Below are positions 5,863-6,052 of a DNA stretch of 6,052 nt, piece by piece. The notes below the pieces were generated by a model, which saw nothing but the letters and a program-made list of their open reading frames with translations, was not told where the DNA came from and searched no databases. Origin of the DNA: Poriferisodalis multihospitum. Lineage in GTDB: Bacteria > Actinomycetota > Acidimicrobiia > Acidimicrobiales > Poriferisodalaceae. A program made the position numbers and the translations under genes. How positions within the stretch are numbered: the first letter of the stretch is position 1; every line of letters starts with the position of its first letter. The stretch covers positions 1-6,052 of the forward strand of contig JAPYOI010000058.1 in NCBI GenBank assembly GCA_028278755.1. Reading direction: 5' to 3'.

Positions 5863-6052
5863 CTAGTCAAGCGGTGAGTCGGCGTCGGTGATGGCTTGCC
5901 AGACGCGCTGGGGGGTCAGCGGCATGTCGATGTGGCGGATGCCGAGGTGGGCAACGGCATCGACGACGGCGTTCTGGATGGCGGGTGTGGCGCCGACCGT
6001 GCCTGACTCGCCGATGCCCTTGGCACCGAGCGGGTTGATGTGCGTAGGGGTC
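5863..6052 (-). CDS. Xanthine dehydrogenase / CO dehydrogenase family molybdenum-binding (large) subunit, C-terminal fragment
   Basis: The last 62 codons of a gene entering from the right edge, ending in TAG at 5865-5863. No start lies inside the window. Seen: NPLGAKGIGESGTVGATPA, matching the conserved KG-GE segment near the C-terminus of the molybdopterin-cytosine-dinucleotide enzymes, whose Glu (residue 14 of this fragment) corresponds to the catalytic base (Glu763 of Oligotropha CoxL, Glu1261 of bovine xanthine oxidase). It is followed by AIQNAVVDAVAHLGIRHIDMPLTPQRVWQAI, the usual CoxL-like ending. Such subunits hydroxylate aldehydes, purines, aromatics or CO, working with FAD and iron-sulfur subunits. 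The substrate cannot be told, because the active-site loop that separates true CO dehydrogenase (AYXCSFR) from the rest lies outside the window. Confidence 0.9.
   Translation of the reverse strand, partial: TPTHINPLGAKGIGESGTVGATPAIQNAVVDAVAHLGIRHIDMPLTPQRVWQAITDADSPLD

Overview
This 6 kb window comes from a GC-rich bacterial chromosome, most likely an actinobacterium (Acidimicrobiia-like is a guess). The reasons are strongly G/C-ending codons, frequent GTG starts, duplicated crotonase-family genes and a CoxL-type molybdoenzyme gene. Six protein genes are supported and almost all of the DNA is coding. No tRNA, rRNA, CRISPR array, insertion sequence or phage gene was seen.

Left part (1-1409, + strand): two tandem enoyl-CoA hydratase/isomerase (crotonase) superfamily genes 44 nt apart. 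The first is cut by the window edge, keeps one catalytic glutamate and resembles the methylglutaconyl-CoA hydratase-like (LiuC-type) group. The second is complete but has alanine at both classical catalytic glutamate positions. Together they suggest acyl-CoA catabolism (branched-chain amino acid or fatty acid breakdown).

Middle (1470-4482, - strand): a two-gene unit read right to left. It has a family-5 (peptide/oligopeptide-type) ABC transporter substrate-binding lipoprotein, then rsgA, the circularly permuted GTPase of 30S ribosome maturation, overlapping it by 8 nt (GTGAGTGA). No permease or ATPase gene for the transporter lies in the window. The lipoprotein start is uncertain, because the best signal peptide begins far downstream of any in-frame ATG/GTG/TTG.

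Right part: after a divergent intergenic region comes rmuC (4576-5784, + strand), a membrane-anchored coiled-coil protein of the nuclease-like RmuC family, preceded by a strong ribosome binding site. It faces the 3' end of a xanthine dehydrogenase/CO dehydrogenase large-subunit gene (5863-6052, - strand, cut by the window edge), with a perfect 8-bp hairpin between them.

The window looks largely like ordinary chromosome. The items most worth checking are the glutamate-less crotonase, the lipoprotein's unclear N-terminus with a small overlapping leader frame, and a 9-base element (TAGCGTCAG) found five bases before a GTG at two separate loci. No new multi-gene system can be claimed.
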